A DNA stretch of 64,000 nt from assembly GCA_015521685.1 (NCBI GenBank), contig WANT01000057.1, forward strand, positions 1 through 64,000, read 5' to 3'. Below are positions 15,272 to 23,597 of this stretch, one piece after another (positions within the stretch are counted from its first letter, which is position 1; each line of letters opens with the position of its first letter). Source of the stretch: Aeropyrum sp. (GTDB taxonomy: Archaea > Thermoproteota > Thermoprotei_A > Sulfolobales > Acidilobaceae). Both the position numbers and the translations under genes were made by a program. The notes beneath the pieces are model-generated. The model did no database searches and was not told where the DNA came from. It was given only the letters and a program-made list of their open reading frames with translations.

Positions 15272-16450
15272 GTGGTTGTGGTAAGGATAGTGGTTCTCGG
15301 GCAGGGCCTCGTGGCTGCGCACCTCGCAATAGGGATTGAGAGAATAAAGATGGGAGAGCTCGAGCCTATAGGAGTTCCTCTAGCTAAGCTCGACTTCGAA
15401 ATACCCATAGAGAGTCTAGAGATCGTGGGCAGCTTTGACGTAGATCCCTCCAAGGTTGGCAGGACACTATATGAGGTTTCCAAAGAGGCCGTAAGCGGAG
15501 GCCTACCTATCCCGGAGAGCCTAACGAAGATTAGGGTCGAGAGGGGAATACACGCTGGTAGTGTTAGGGGTTTGATTAAGGGGGCTTGGGGTCTCGACGA
15601 CGAGCTGGGCATGGAGGAGGCTATAGAGAGGGTGGCTGACAGGCTCTCGGAGCTCAGGCCCGACGTCATAATAGATATAATAACGACAGAGGAGGCGGCC
15701 CCCTTCCAGAGCGTTGAAGAGATTAATAGGAGAGTTGGTGAGGGAAGGGTAAGCGCTAGCCAAGCCTACGCACTAGCTGCTCTAAGATACGCTGAGAGGG
15801 AGGCGAGGAGGATCGCATTCATAAATGGGATTCCAGCTCCCCTAGCTAATGACGGCGTCTTGGTGAGGATGTTTGAAGAGCAGAATAGCCTAATCCTTGG
15901 GGACGACGGTGCTACAGGAGCCACACCCCTCACCGCAGACCTCCTAGAGCACTTGGCAGAGAGGAATAGGAGGGTATTGTCCATAGCCCAGTTCAATATA
16001 GGTGGCAACCTAGACTTCCTAGCGCTAACCCTTCCTGAGAAGAATAGGATGAAGGAGTACACTAAGAGCAGCATAGTCCGAGACATACTCGGCTATGAGG
16101 CACCACACTATATCAAGCCGACAGGATACCTCGAGCCCCTTGGAGACAAGAAGTTTGTCTCAATGCACATCGCTTGGAAGACGTTCAACGGGCTAGAGGA
16201 CGAGCTCGTCGTTAACATGAGAATAAACGACAGCCCAGCACTGGCTGGATTGCTAGTGGACTTAGCGAGGATAGGCTACAGTCTGCTTGAAAGGGGTTAC
16301 AAGGGTACAGTGTACGAGGTTAACGCGTTCTTCATGAAGAAGCCTGGCCCTCCCGGCTCAACTAACATGCCGAGGATCAGAGCGTACTACAGCCTGGTTA
16401 AGCTGCTCGAAGGTATAGGTGCTCTAAAAACCAGCGGCAGCCCCCTCTAG
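15272..16450 (+). CDS. myo-Inositol-1-phosphate synthase
   Basis: NAD-dependent cyclisation of glucose-6-phosphate to L-myo-inositol-1-phosphate, first step to DIP and inositol lipids. The 392-residue protein has VVLGQGLVAAHLAIGIERI as the Rossmann loop. It also has VGSFDVDPSKVGRTL, IIDIITTEEAAPF, FINGIPAPLAND, GDDGATGATPLTADLLEHLA and the catalytic-domain stretch FNIGGNLDFLAL. The length is typical for archaeal synthases. The start at 15272 (GTG GTT GTG) follows GGGGTGAG. It is 159 bases after the transferase gene and probably has its own promoter in that AT-rich gap, so inositol supply may be tuned apart from DIP assembly. Confidence 0.92.
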   Translation: MVVVRIVVLGQGLVAAHLAIGIERIKMGELEPIGVPLAKLDFEIPIESLEIVGSFDVDPSKVGRTLYEVSKEAVSGGLPIPESLTKIRVERGIHAGSVRGLIKGAWGLDDELGMEEAIERVADRLSELRPDVIIDIITTEEAAPFQSVEEINRRVGEGRVSASQAYALAALRYAEREARRIAFINGIPAPLANDGVLVRMFEEQNSLILGDDGATGATPLTADLLEHLAERNRRVLSIAQFNIGGNLDFLALTLPEKNRMKEYTKSSIVRDILGYEAPHYIKPTGYLEPLGDKKFVSMHIAWKTFNGLEDELVVNMRINDSPALAGLLVDLARIGYSLLERGYKGTVYEVNAFFMKKPGPPGSTNMPRIRAYYSLVKLLEGIGALKTSGSPL

Positions 16451-16460
16451 TAAACTCTTC

Positions 16461-16778
16461 CTACTTTTCCCTATCTTTGAAAACCTGTTCTAGGCAGGAG
16501 TCCATGCATCTCTGTACTTCCTCATTGCCTATACCATGCTCTGATATGCACTTCTTAAGACATCTGCACTCCTCCGGCCCGAGGCTACCAGTCTCCAGAA
16601 TGGTGTTGGATGAAGGGTTGAAGGCTACTACTCCACAGTCTTCGAAGACGAGCTCTAGTGTATAAAGACTAACAGCTACCCCAACCAGCCTTCTCCCGAT
16701 AAGTCTGCTAATGTCGTCGACAACTCTCTCTAGCTTTGCGGTTATATTATTCTCGCCTCCATTATCGGATACTCCCAG
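16461..16778 (-). CDS. Cysteine-rich small protein with a probable CTG start (105 aa)
   Basis: I do not recognise the family. The open frame closes at TAG 16461-16463 and runs back to a TAA at 16779-16784 region; it contains no ATG, GTG or TTG until residue 92. The first codon after the in-frame TAA is CTG at 16778, and GGGTGG at 16784-16789 stands 5 bases before it. The 105-residue product looks coding. It has an amphipathic N-terminal helix (KLERVVDDISRLIGRRL), a beta segment VGVAVSLYTLELVFEDCG, then a cysteine array C48, C71, C73, C77, C91, C95 in the pattern CRCLKKC and CMDSC. Paired CxxxC helices suggest metal or disulfide stabilisation. It lies between convergent inositol synthase and the YjbQ gene, with its own TATA-like element. 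Confidence 0.65.
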   Translation of the reverse strand: MGVSDNGGENNITAKLERVVDDISRLIGRRLVGVAVSLYTLELVFEDCGVVAFNPSSNTILETGSLGPEECRCLKKCISEHGIGNEEVQRCMDSCLEQVFKDREK

Positions 16779-16783
16779 TTACG

Positions 16784-16822
16784 CCACCCACTGTCTCTTG
16801 GGGGCCTTATCATAATTATAAG
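16784..16822 (-). promoter_or_regulatory. TATA-like element and ribosome site for the cysteine-rich gene
   Basis: On the minus strand CTTATAATTATG (16822-16811) is a good TATA box. About 25 bases downstream falls GGGTGG (16789-16784), then five bases, then CTG at 16778. The spacing makes a short-leader transcript and supports initiation at the CTG. Confidence 0.45.
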
Positions 16823-16852
16823 AGTGCCCCCCATCCTCTCCAGCCCTAAGCT

Positions 16853-17263
16853 TCACTGACCTATGAAGACGAGTTGTAGCGTTCTCTCCCTGGGCCCGTC
16901 CATTTCGATAAAGAGGAGTCTCTGCCACGTCCCGAGGGATAGCTTGCCGCCCGTGACTGGTATGACTCTGCTGTCACCGAGTATTATGTTCCCTAGGTGG
17001 GCGTGGGCGTTTACATCTATCATATTATGCTTCCATTGAGCTCCTGGCTTCGTCAGGTCTCGGAGAAACTGTATGATGTCCTCCATGAGGCGGGGCTCCC
17101 CCTCGTTCACCACGATGGCAGCAGTGGTGTGGGGCACGTATGCTAGGAGTAACCCGTCCCCCACGCCTAGTGATTCCACCCAGCTTCCTACATCTTGTGT
17201 AACGTCAATCACTTCAAACCTCCTTGTAGTCTTTATAGTGAGGCTTCCCCTCTCCACTATCAA
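16853..17263 (-). CDS. YjbQ (UPF0047) family protein
   Basis: A 136-residue member of the YjbQ family, widespread small homotrimers with an incompletely known function; some show weak thiamin-phosphate synthase activity. The sequence follows the family closely. It begins with a beta strand ERGSLTIKTTRRFEVIDVTQDV, then GLLLAYVPHTTAAIVVNEGEPRLMEDI with the conserved H-T-T-A motif (about residues 45-48). It then has NAHAHLGNIILGDSRVIPV, whose histidines form the presumed metal site, and GTWQRLLFIEMDGPRERT. The TTG start at 17263 follows GAGGTG. It is divergent from the rfcS gene. No operon partner except the cysteine-rich gene 75 bases downstream. Confidence 0.88.
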   Translation of the reverse strand: MIVERGSLTIKTTRRFEVIDVTQDVGSWVESLGVGDGLLLAYVPHTTAAIVVNEGEPRLMEDIIQFLRDLTKPGAQWKHNMIDVNAHAHLGNIILGDSRVIPVTGGKLSLGTWQRLLFIEMDGPRERTLQLVFIGQ

Positions 17264-17352
17264 GTGGCCAACACCTCATAGTCTAGTGGTGGGGTGACTG
17301 CCACTATTTATTGGAACGTGAATCAAAAGGTTATCTTGGGGTGTATCCCTGA

Positions 17353-18330
17353 TTGTCCAGCGCACTCGAGCTACTGTGGGTCGAGAAGTATAGGCCCAAA
17401 AGCCTCGACGACATCGTGAATCAGAAGGAGGTTGTAGAGAGGCTTAAAGTCTTCGTCAAGGAGAGAAACATGCCTCACCTCCTATTCGCAGGCCCGCCAG
17501 GTACTGGTAAAACTACCGCTGCCCACGCACTAGCCCACGATCTTTTCGGCGAGGGATACAGGCAGTTCATGCTCGAGCTCAACGCCTCCGACGAGAGGGG
17601 AATCAACGTTATAAGGGAGAAAGTAAAAGAGTTCGCCCGAAGCCGCACACCGGGAGATATTCCCTTCAAGATTGTGCTACTCGATGAGGCTGACAACATG
17701 ACTAGCGACGCCCAGCAGGCGCTCAGGAGGCTTATGGAGCTCTACAGTAGCGTTACAAGGTTCATACTAATAGCCAACTATCCCAGCAAGATCATAGACC
17801 CTATACAGAGCAGGTGCGCCTTCTTCCGCTTCCAGCCATTGAGGAAGGAGGATGTCGTCGAGAGGCTTAGATTCATTCTGGAGAACGAGGGTGTGGACTA
17901 CGACGAGGGAGCTCTAGACGCTATATACGAGATAAGCGAGGGCGATATGCGGAAGGCCATCAACGTACTCCAAGCCGCGAGCTACATTGGGAGGGTGACC
18001 GTTGACCAGGTTTACAGGGTCGTGGGGATGGCCAAGCCCAAGGAGGTGAGGGACATGCTAAACGCAGCCATTAGCGGAGACTTCACTACTGCTAGGAGCA
18101 TGCTCAGGAAGATCATGATCGAGTATGGTATGAGCGGAGAAGACGTCGCGAGACAGCTACACAGGGAGCTGTTCAGCAGCGACGTCAAAATGCCAGAGGA
18201 GATGAGAGTACTCGCCGCAGACTACCTTGGAGAAGTCCACTTCAGGCTTGTAGAGGGCAGCGACGACGACATCCAGCTCTCAGCATTCCTAGCATGGCTG
18301 GCGATGATGTCGAAACGGTTGGGGGTATAA
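17353..18330 (+). CDS. rfcS: Replication factor C small subunit
   Basis: AAA+ subunit of the clamp loader that places PCNA on DNA. The 325-residue protein starts LLWVEKYRPKSLDDIVNQ, with Walker A GPPGTGKT (residues 47-54), ELNASDERGI, Walker B VLLDEADNM, sensor 1 ANYPSKI and the SRC arginine-finger motif in DPIQSRCAFFRF. The GDMRKAINVLQAAS sensor 2 segment and the C-terminal collar follow. Length is as in other archaea. The TTG start at 17353 gives the standard N-terminus. The last 37 bases overlap rfcL, so the 4:1 complex is encoded from one message, with the large subunit perhaps translated by reinitiation. Confidence 0.97.
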   Translation: MSSALELLWVEKYRPKSLDDIVNQKEVVERLKVFVKERNMPHLLFAGPPGTGKTTAAHALAHDLFGEGYRQFMLELNASDERGINVIREKVKEFARSRTPGDIPFKIVLLDEADNMTSDAQQALRRLMELYSSVTRFILIANYPSKIIDPIQSRCAFFRFQPLRKEDVVERLRFILENEGVDYDEGALDAIYEISEGDMRKAINVLQAASYIGRVTVDQVYRVVGMAKPKEVRDMLNAAISGDFTTARSMLRKIMIEYGMSGEDVARQLHRELFSSDVKMPEEMRVLAADYLGEVHFRLVEGSDDDIQLSAFLAWLAMMSKRLGV

Positions 18331-19748
18331 GGGGATTGCCGCCCATAAGAACCCGGTCCAGCCTAGTTCCCTGGGTCATCAAGTATAGGCCCAGGAGGAT
18401 AGATGAGGTTGTAAACCAAGACCAGGCCAAGAAGATCCTAGTCCCCTGGATCAAGTCTTGGCTGGCGGGCAGAAAGCCCGAAAAGAGGGCTGCACTCCTA
18501 CACGGTCCCCCTGGCGTCGGCAAAACGAGTCTCGTAGAGGCGATTGCAGGCGAGTTCAGCCTAGAAGTAGTAGAGCTAAACGCCAGCGACTATAGGAGGA
18601 GAAGTGATATCGAGAGGATCGTGGGAGCCGCCGCAAGGAAGAGGAGCATGTTCAAGAAGGGGGTCCTAATTCTGCTCGACGAGGTGGACGGGATCAACCC
18701 ACGGGAGGACGCCGGAGGCATAGAGGCACTAGTATCCATCATTAAGACAACAGACAACCCCATAATAATGACGGCCAACGACCCCTGGAAGGACTTCCTA
18801 AGACCTCTGAGAGACGTCTCTATAATGGTCGAGTTCAAACCGCTCACCCTAACCCAGCTCGTCTCACTACTTCAGAGGATATGCGACGCTGAGAAGCTCG
18901 AGTGCGAGAGAGAGGCCCTAAGATACATAGCAGAGCGTTCTGAAGGCGATGTGAGGGCCGCCATAAACGATCTCCAAGCGGTAGCCCAGGGGTACGGCCG
19001 GGTGACCATATCCATCGTTAGAGAGGTTGTGAGGGGTAGGGAGAAGAGCGTCGACATATGGAGGACTCTCAACCAAGTCTTCTACAAGCCCAGATACGCC
19101 TGGATCGCCAGGAAGGCCGTATCCCAGAGCGAGAAGGACTACGAGGAGCTACTAGCATGGATCAACGACAACCTCCCACGAAAGTACGGAGAGCCAGGCG
19201 ACGTGTTTAGAGCCTGGGACGCCCTAGCCAGAGCAACCACGTTCCTCAACAGGGCGAAATTCGGGGGGAGGTGGGAGCTCCTATCCTACGTATTCGACCT
19301 CATGGGTGCAGGAGTCGCATACGCAAGGCAGGAGGGAGAGGTTCTTAAGGCTAGGTACTCATACCCCGAGAAGATACGCCTTCTAGCACAGCTAAGAGCA
19401 AAGAGAGAGGTCAGAGAAAAGCTGGCGGAGATACTAGCGAAGAGAGTACTGACGAGCAAGTCGACCGTGAAAAACGAAGTGCTCCCCATACTCTCAGCCA
19501 TATTCAAGAACGCCAAAGACCCCACAAAGCCTGCACAAATTGCCCTAGCCTACGGGCTCGACGAAAAAATGATTGAATACCTCGCGGGTCCACAAAAGCA
19601 CGAAATAGTAAGAGCCATAGCACTACTAAAGAAAGCCAGGGCGCAAGAGAAATCCAAAGTTGAAGGTAAATCATCCAAAAAACCTTCGAGAAGAGGAAAA
19701 GAACAAAAGAAAACACAGCGGAATGTAGGATTGGATTTCTATTTCTAG
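18294..19748 (+). CDS. rfcL: Replication factor C large subunit
   Basis: Large subunit of the archaeal clamp loader, 484 residues. After a short N-terminal tail come VPWVIKYRPRRIDEVVNQ, Walker A GPPGVGKT (71-78), ELNASDYRR, Walker B LILLDEVDGI, the TANDPWK sensor 1 segment and EGDVRAAINDLQA. The SRC motif of the small subunit is absent, as expected for the large one. The C-terminal 50 residues are Lys-rich (KSSKKPSRRGKEQKK) and end in QRNVGLDFYF, a PCNA-interacting peptide of the Q-x-x-L-x-x-F-F type. The ATG at 18294 lies inside rfcS. The PIP box at the extreme C-terminus matches the known mode of clamp binding. Confidence 0.97.
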   Translation: MAGDDVETVGGIRGLPPIRTRSSLVPWVIKYRPRRIDEVVNQDQAKKILVPWIKSWLAGRKPEKRAALLHGPPGVGKTSLVEAIAGEFSLEVVELNASDYRRRSDIERIVGAAARKRSMFKKGVLILLDEVDGINPREDAGGIEALVSIIKTTDNPIIMTANDPWKDFLRPLRDVSIMVEFKPLTLTQLVSLLQRICDAEKLECEREALRYIAERSEGDVRAAINDLQAVAQGYGRVTISIVREVVRGREKSVDIWRTLNQVFYKPRYAWIARKAVSQSEKDYEELLAWINDNLPRKYGEPGDVFRAWDALARATTFLNRAKFGGRWELLSYVFDLMGAGVAYARQEGEVLKARYSYPEKIRLLAQLRAKREVREKLAEILAKRVLTSKSTVKNEVLPILSAIFKNAKDPTKPAQIALAYGLDEKMIEYLAGPQKHEIVRAIALLKKARAQEKSKVEGKSSKKPSRRGKEQKKTQRNVGLDFYF

Positions 19749-19769
19749 GAGCTTGCTGTATCGTGTCCT

Positions 19770-21116
19770 TCAGGGGCTAAATCCACTGGCCGGGGAAATT
19801 AGGACCTCCAAGAATGCAGGGTTATCATCTTTGAACCACCAGTAATACCAAGGATGCCCTCTGCCGCTAACATCTCTTATTGAAACATATGGTGTTGTAT
19901 ATTGATTGTCCTGTCTGATAGATGCATATAAATGTACCGCTAGGAGATATTCCCACCCCTCGGGAGATACAAACAATACGTTGCTTGTCGATATTATATC
20001 ATCACCCACTTTAGTATCGACGCCGAATATTATTTCAATATCGCCTTTTGCTATGAAAGCGTATTCTGGTGGTGATAGAAGTTCATAGTTCACTATACCA
20101 TAATCTTTTGACTCTCCCAAGTTGTCGGCCCTTTCGATACCTCCTATATGAGAAGGATAAAGTATCCAATACTTAAACCGAAAACCATTATGGGAGTCCT
20201 CTATAGTATATGTCTCGTATATGTATTTCACCATGAAGTAAATTCTTACCTTTCTATCGCCGCTGAGCCATGGTGTAATTTCAGCTTCAATATACGACGG
20301 AGTGCCCTTCTTACCTGCATACATCCATTCAGGATTAACATTGCTACAATCATAGTTATTACATGATGTTATATCGAAGAAGGACTCCATGTATAACAAT
20401 GTCTTAGTAGGGTAATTTCGAATTCCATATGTCACCTCAAGACCTCTTATGCTATATAAATAAGGTCCGCCTACTAAAGTTACACAAACTCCTCTTCCAT
20501 CTGTTAGGCTGATCTCACATTTTGAATTAAGAGACGAAATACCTTCCACAAGCTTTGATGATTTTGCTGCCTCACCATAATAATCAGCTTTATCGTATAA
20601 TTTTCTGATATCGATGAATTCCTTGTGGACAAGGCTTTTAGGGAATATCTCAACAGTTCTACCAGCTTTATAGACCAGATTTCCATTATTAACACAGGCA
20701 GACACAACGAATACTTCTTGAGGCTCGTAATAGCTTATCTTATAATAGCCTTCCTCATCAGTCTCGAGCTTAACTGGTATAGCTGGTATTTCAATCCTAA
20801 CTTCTACGGTATCGCCTGGTTTCACAAATCCTACAAACATCCTCTCAGTCAAACCTCTCTCAGTTGGGAGGAACATAGAAGGAAACCTATGAACTGCGAG
20901 AAAACAATTATCAGCGTCTACGTCGGGAGAGACAACTTTTAATAACACCAATGCAACATTTTCTCTAAATAGCCATCTATCTATTATTATACCTAAGCGT
21001 TCATCTATTGTACTAAAAGCTGTCACAGAATAAGCAAAAACTACAGCTAGACCCACCAAAACTACTGTTATCATAACCTTTGATGTTTTGAATTCACGTT
21101 TCATTATAAAAATCAC
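19770..21116 (-). CDS. Low-GC exported or membrane-anchored protein of unknown function
   Basis: Not recognised. The 448-residue protein (443 aa if the ATG at 21104 is used) begins MKREFKTSKVMITVVLVGLAVVFAYSVTAF, written here only to residue about 30 as a charged start plus one hydrophobic signal anchor. The rest is extracellular in character, with many Tyr, Ser and beta-strand patterns and several Cys, including NCFLAV, SCNNYDCSN and GVCVTL. Sampled lines have about one third G+C, against more than half in the neighbours, and codons are A/T-rich, so it was probably acquired horizontally or evolves under different pressure. No ribosome site is visible and the start region is AT-rich. A surface glycoprotein, adhesin or solute-binding role is possible but unsupported. 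Confidence 0.7.
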   Translation of the reverse strand: MIFIMKREFKTSKVMITVVLVGLAVVFAYSVTAFSTIDERLGIIIDRWLFRENVALVLLKVVSPDVDADNCFLAVHRFPSMFLPTERGLTERMFVGFVKPGDTVEVRIEIPAIPVKLETDEEGYYKISYYEPQEVFVVSACVNNGNLVYKAGRTVEIFPKSLVHKEFIDIRKLYDKADYYGEAAKSSKLVEGISSLNSKCEISLTDGRGVCVTLVGGPYLYSIRGLEVTYGIRNYPTKTLLYMESFFDITSCNNYDCSNVNPEWMYAGKKGTPSYIEAEITPWLSGDRKVRIYFMVKYIYETYTIEDSHNGFRFKYWILYPSHIGGIERADNLGESKDYGIVNYELLSPPEYAFIAKGDIEIIFGVDTKVGDDIISTSNVLFVSPEGWEYLLAVHLYASIRQDNQYTTPYVSIRDVSGRGHPWYYWWFKDDNPAFLEVLISPASGFSP

Positions 21117-21286
21117 AATATTCTATATTTAATTACATCACTTTTAACCTTTTATCAATTTGTTAGGATACTCACAATCTATTAAACTCTTTCTCCAACG
21201 TCGACATAGGTATAAATATGCAACGTAAATTTTCTTTTACCTCCCTCTAACTGAAATCAATGCATAATTCTATTTCTATATATTGG

Positions 21287-21868
21287 TTACCCTAAAAACC
21301 GGTATATTCTAGCAAATCTCTCTATAACAGTTAGCCATATGAGAGCTGCAACAGCTGCAGATAGCGCATTCATATATTGGGGGATTGTTAGGGATACCAT
21401 CATTATTAAGATGAGCGCTATTGATCTATCAGCCCTCTCCATGAGACCAACTCCCGATAATTTGAGCCCTAATGACTCTCCTTTGGCTCTAAGATAGGGC
21501 ACAGCCATCGACCCCCCCAGCATAAGGAGTACTATGAGTGGGTTGACACCCAATATTAGAATTATGACATGGTATGCTACGTCTGAAAGCCTATCTAGTG
21601 AGGAGTCTAGAAACGCTCCTCGCGGTGTACTCCTGCCTGTGTGCCTCGCTATCACTCCATCTACCGCATCCATAGCCATGGAGAAGGCAACTAGCACTAT
21701 AGCTAGGGCTGGGAGCCCGGCTATTGCTGATACTAGAGCGGCGACGGCTAGGAGGAACCCTCCCACCGTGTAAACGTTTGGGTTGGGTGATAAGTTAGTT
21801 AGGAGGCGTGCTATTGTTGGCGCCATCCTCTCCTCATAGATGCCTCTAAGCTTGTTTACTAACCCCAA
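21287..21868 (-). CDS. Archaetidylinositol phosphate synthase-like CDP-alcohol phosphatidyltransferase
   Basis: Membrane enzyme of 193 residues. It probably joins inositol-1-phosphate to CDP-archaeol to make archaetidylinositol phosphate, an abundant lipid head group in Aeropyrum-type archaea. The signature is DAVDGVIARHTGRSTPRGAF followed by LDSSLDRLSD, carrying the four conserved Asp (about residues 67-93). Hydrophobic helices include VGGFLLAVAALVSAIAGL, VIILILGVNPLIVLLML and ALILIMMVSLTI. It resembles the transferase at 14471 but is a separate branch with a longer N-terminal amphipathic lead (LVNKLRGIYEERMAPTIARLL). Inositol phosphate from the synthase at 15272 would be the common substrate. 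Other head-group alcohols cannot be excluded from sequence alone. Confidence 0.78.
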   Translation of the reverse strand: MGLVNKLRGIYEERMAPTIARLLTNLSPNPNVYTVGGFLLAVAALVSAIAGLPALAIVLVAFSMAMDAVDGVIARHTGRSTPRGAFLDSSLDRLSDVAYHVIILILGVNPLIVLLMLGGSMAVPYLRAKGESLGLKLSGVGLMERADRSIALILIMMVSLTIPQYMNALSAAVAALIWLTVIERFARIYRFLG

Positions 21869-21988
21869 ATCAGGCTTAACACCCAGCTTATCCCTCTATA
21901 TCTTCGGAGGCTAGAATAGCTTTAGAAGCATAACGGGTCATACTTTGGATCTGGTGGTTCCTAGAGGGCTGGAGGTCTTGATGGCGTC

Positions 21989-23155
21989 TTGGGGCTTAAG
22001 ATAGCATTCGTGTCCAGATACCCCCCGGTTCACTGCGGTGTCGGAGAGTACACGAGAATGCTTTCGTCTGGCATCAAGACTGTGATGCCCTCGGCCTCGA
22101 TACAAGTGTTCTCGACTGGTGAGGCTGGGTGGGATAAATACTATGATGAATCGATCGGTGTCGAGATCATCCCCTCCTATCAGAGGGGTGCGGACGACTA
22201 TCAAGGTCTTGTGGAGCAGCTAGAGGCCGTTGGCGGTGCTGACATTGTGCACTTGCAGCACGAGTACGGTATCTACGGGCACACTCCCGCTATAATGGAA
22301 GCCCTGATAGAGGCGAGGAAGAGGGGTCTCGCTTCGGCTATCGTAGTCACCTTCCACACAGTCCTCCACAAGCTTGGAGTGAGGTCCTCACGCCAGCTTG
22401 AAGTGCAGCATACAGCCAGCAGCTTCGATGCAGCGATAGCGCACAGCGTCCTTATGGAGTTCGAGCTCCAGGCCCAGGGAGTGAACCCAAATGTTATCGT
22501 GAAGATACCCCACGGAACCCTCGTGAACCCCTACCTAGGCTATCCTAGGGGAAGTCTGGCGGACAAGCTGGGGATATCGGTAGAGGACGACGAGTTTATG
22601 ATAGTCACTCCCGGGTTTCTGAGGCCCGATAAAGGTCTTGACGTCCTGATGAGCGCTATCGCTCTAACAAACTCGAGGATGAGGCTTGTTGTAGCTGGAG
22701 AGCCAATGGGGGTCTCAATAGAGGAGATCCCAGCGCTGGGAGGGCGGGTGACTGTGCTGGAGAGGTATCTCTCTACTGAGGAGATATTGATGCTAGCTGC
22801 TATGTCCGACGCTATAGTGTTACCGTACAAGGATAGGCCAGGCAAGTACTCCGTCAGCGGGGTACTCCACCTAAGTATGGGTAGCCTCAAACCCGTTGTT
22901 GGAACGAGAGTGCCGCGACTAGTAGAGCTATATGAGTATGCAAACATCCTTACAGTTCCTCCCAGGAGCCCGGAGCTCCTCGCCAAGAAGGTAGAGTGGG
23001 TGACTAGGAATTATGAGATCGCGGCGTCAGCCAGCGCTAGCCTCTACTCCTACGCAGCCTCCACCCAATGGCCGCTCATAGCAAGCCAGCACCTAGCGCT
23101 ATATAGGGGGGTAATTGAGGGGCGGCCGCCCGCCTACTACGAGTCGTGGCGCTAG
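21989..23155 (+). CDS. Glycosyltransferase, GT4-type
   Basis: GT-B fold glycosyltransferase of 388 residues acting on nucleotide sugars in the cytoplasm or at the membrane face. The N-terminal domain shows KIAFVSRYPPVHCGVGEYTRML, then GADIVHLQHEYGIYG and VVTFHTVLH. The C-terminal domain has TPGFLRPDKGLDVLMSAIAL (the R-x-x-x-K-G site), VVAGEP and the SDAIVLPYKDRPGKYSVSGVLHLSMG stretch that replaces the E-x7-E element. The TTG at 21989 is the only start before the homology begins; GGAGGT lies farther upstream than usual. The gene ends 4 bases inside the convergent FUN14-like gene. The substrate is not predictable; trehalose or surface glycan synthesis are options. Confidence 0.85.
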   Translation: MGLKIAFVSRYPPVHCGVGEYTRMLSSGIKTVMPSASIQVFSTGEAGWDKYYDESIGVEIIPSYQRGADDYQGLVEQLEAVGGADIVHLQHEYGIYGHTPAIMEALIEARKRGLASAIVVTFHTVLHKLGVRSSRQLEVQHTASSFDAAIAHSVLMEFELQAQGVNPNVIVKIPHGTLVNPYLGYPRGSLADKLGISVEDDEFMIVTPGFLRPDKGLDVLMSAIALTNSRMRLVVAGEPMGVSIEEIPALGGRVTVLERYLSTEEILMLAAMSDAIVLPYKDRPGKYSVSGVLHLSMGSLKPVVGTRVPRLVELYEYANILTVPPRSPELLAKKVEWVTRNYEIAASASASLYSYAASTQWPLIASQHLALYRGVIEGRPPAYYESWR

Positions 23156-23481
23156 CCATACTTGAAGCCTAGCGCGAAGCCCAGCATGAAGCTGCCTGCA
23201 AAGGGGACTGAGGCTAGAACGTAGGACTTGAGGCTAGCGGCTGCAGCCTGGCTCCCCGAGATCGCCCTCTCAATATACAGGGCTAGCTTCCCCCAATTCA
23301 CAGTAATTATTCCATAGTATGACAGGCCTAAGAGGCCCATCATGAATGCTCCGAGGACAATGAGGAGAACCTTTACAGCCTTCTTGACCGCGTAGCCTGC
23401 GGCGAACCCAAGCACCGCCCCTCCGCCAGCCTGGAGTACGACAGCCGTTATAACATCGCCACTAGTGATATCCTGAGTCAC
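23152..23481 (-). CDS. FUN14-family small membrane protein
   Basis: A 109-residue protein with the FUN14 pattern. A glycine-rich first membrane helix (AGGGAVLGFAAGYAVKKAVKV) carries the conserved G-F-x-x-G-Y-x-x-K-K. It is followed by a second helix (VLLIVLGAFMMGLLGLSYYGI), the VNWGKLALYIERA segment and a third hydrophobic stretch at the C-terminus (LASVPFAGSFMLGFALGF). Mitochondrial FUNDC1 relatives are mitophagy receptors, but archaeal members have no assigned function. The start is ATG at 23481, after a short soluble lead. It converges with the glycosyltransferase with 4 bases of overlap. Confidence 0.8.
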   Translation of the reverse strand: MTQDITSGDVITAVVLQAGGGAVLGFAAGYAVKKAVKVLLIVLGAFMMGLLGLSYYGIITVNWGKLALYIERAISGSQAAAASLKSYVLASVPFAGSFMLGFALGFKYG

Positions 23482-23597
23482 TGGCCCCCACCTACAAGCC
23501 TTCGAAAGCCTACTTCCAACTCATTGTAGTTATTGTTCTAGCGAAATATTACTATATTATGCGTTCACCCAGTATATGGAGCAGACATGCACTAATC

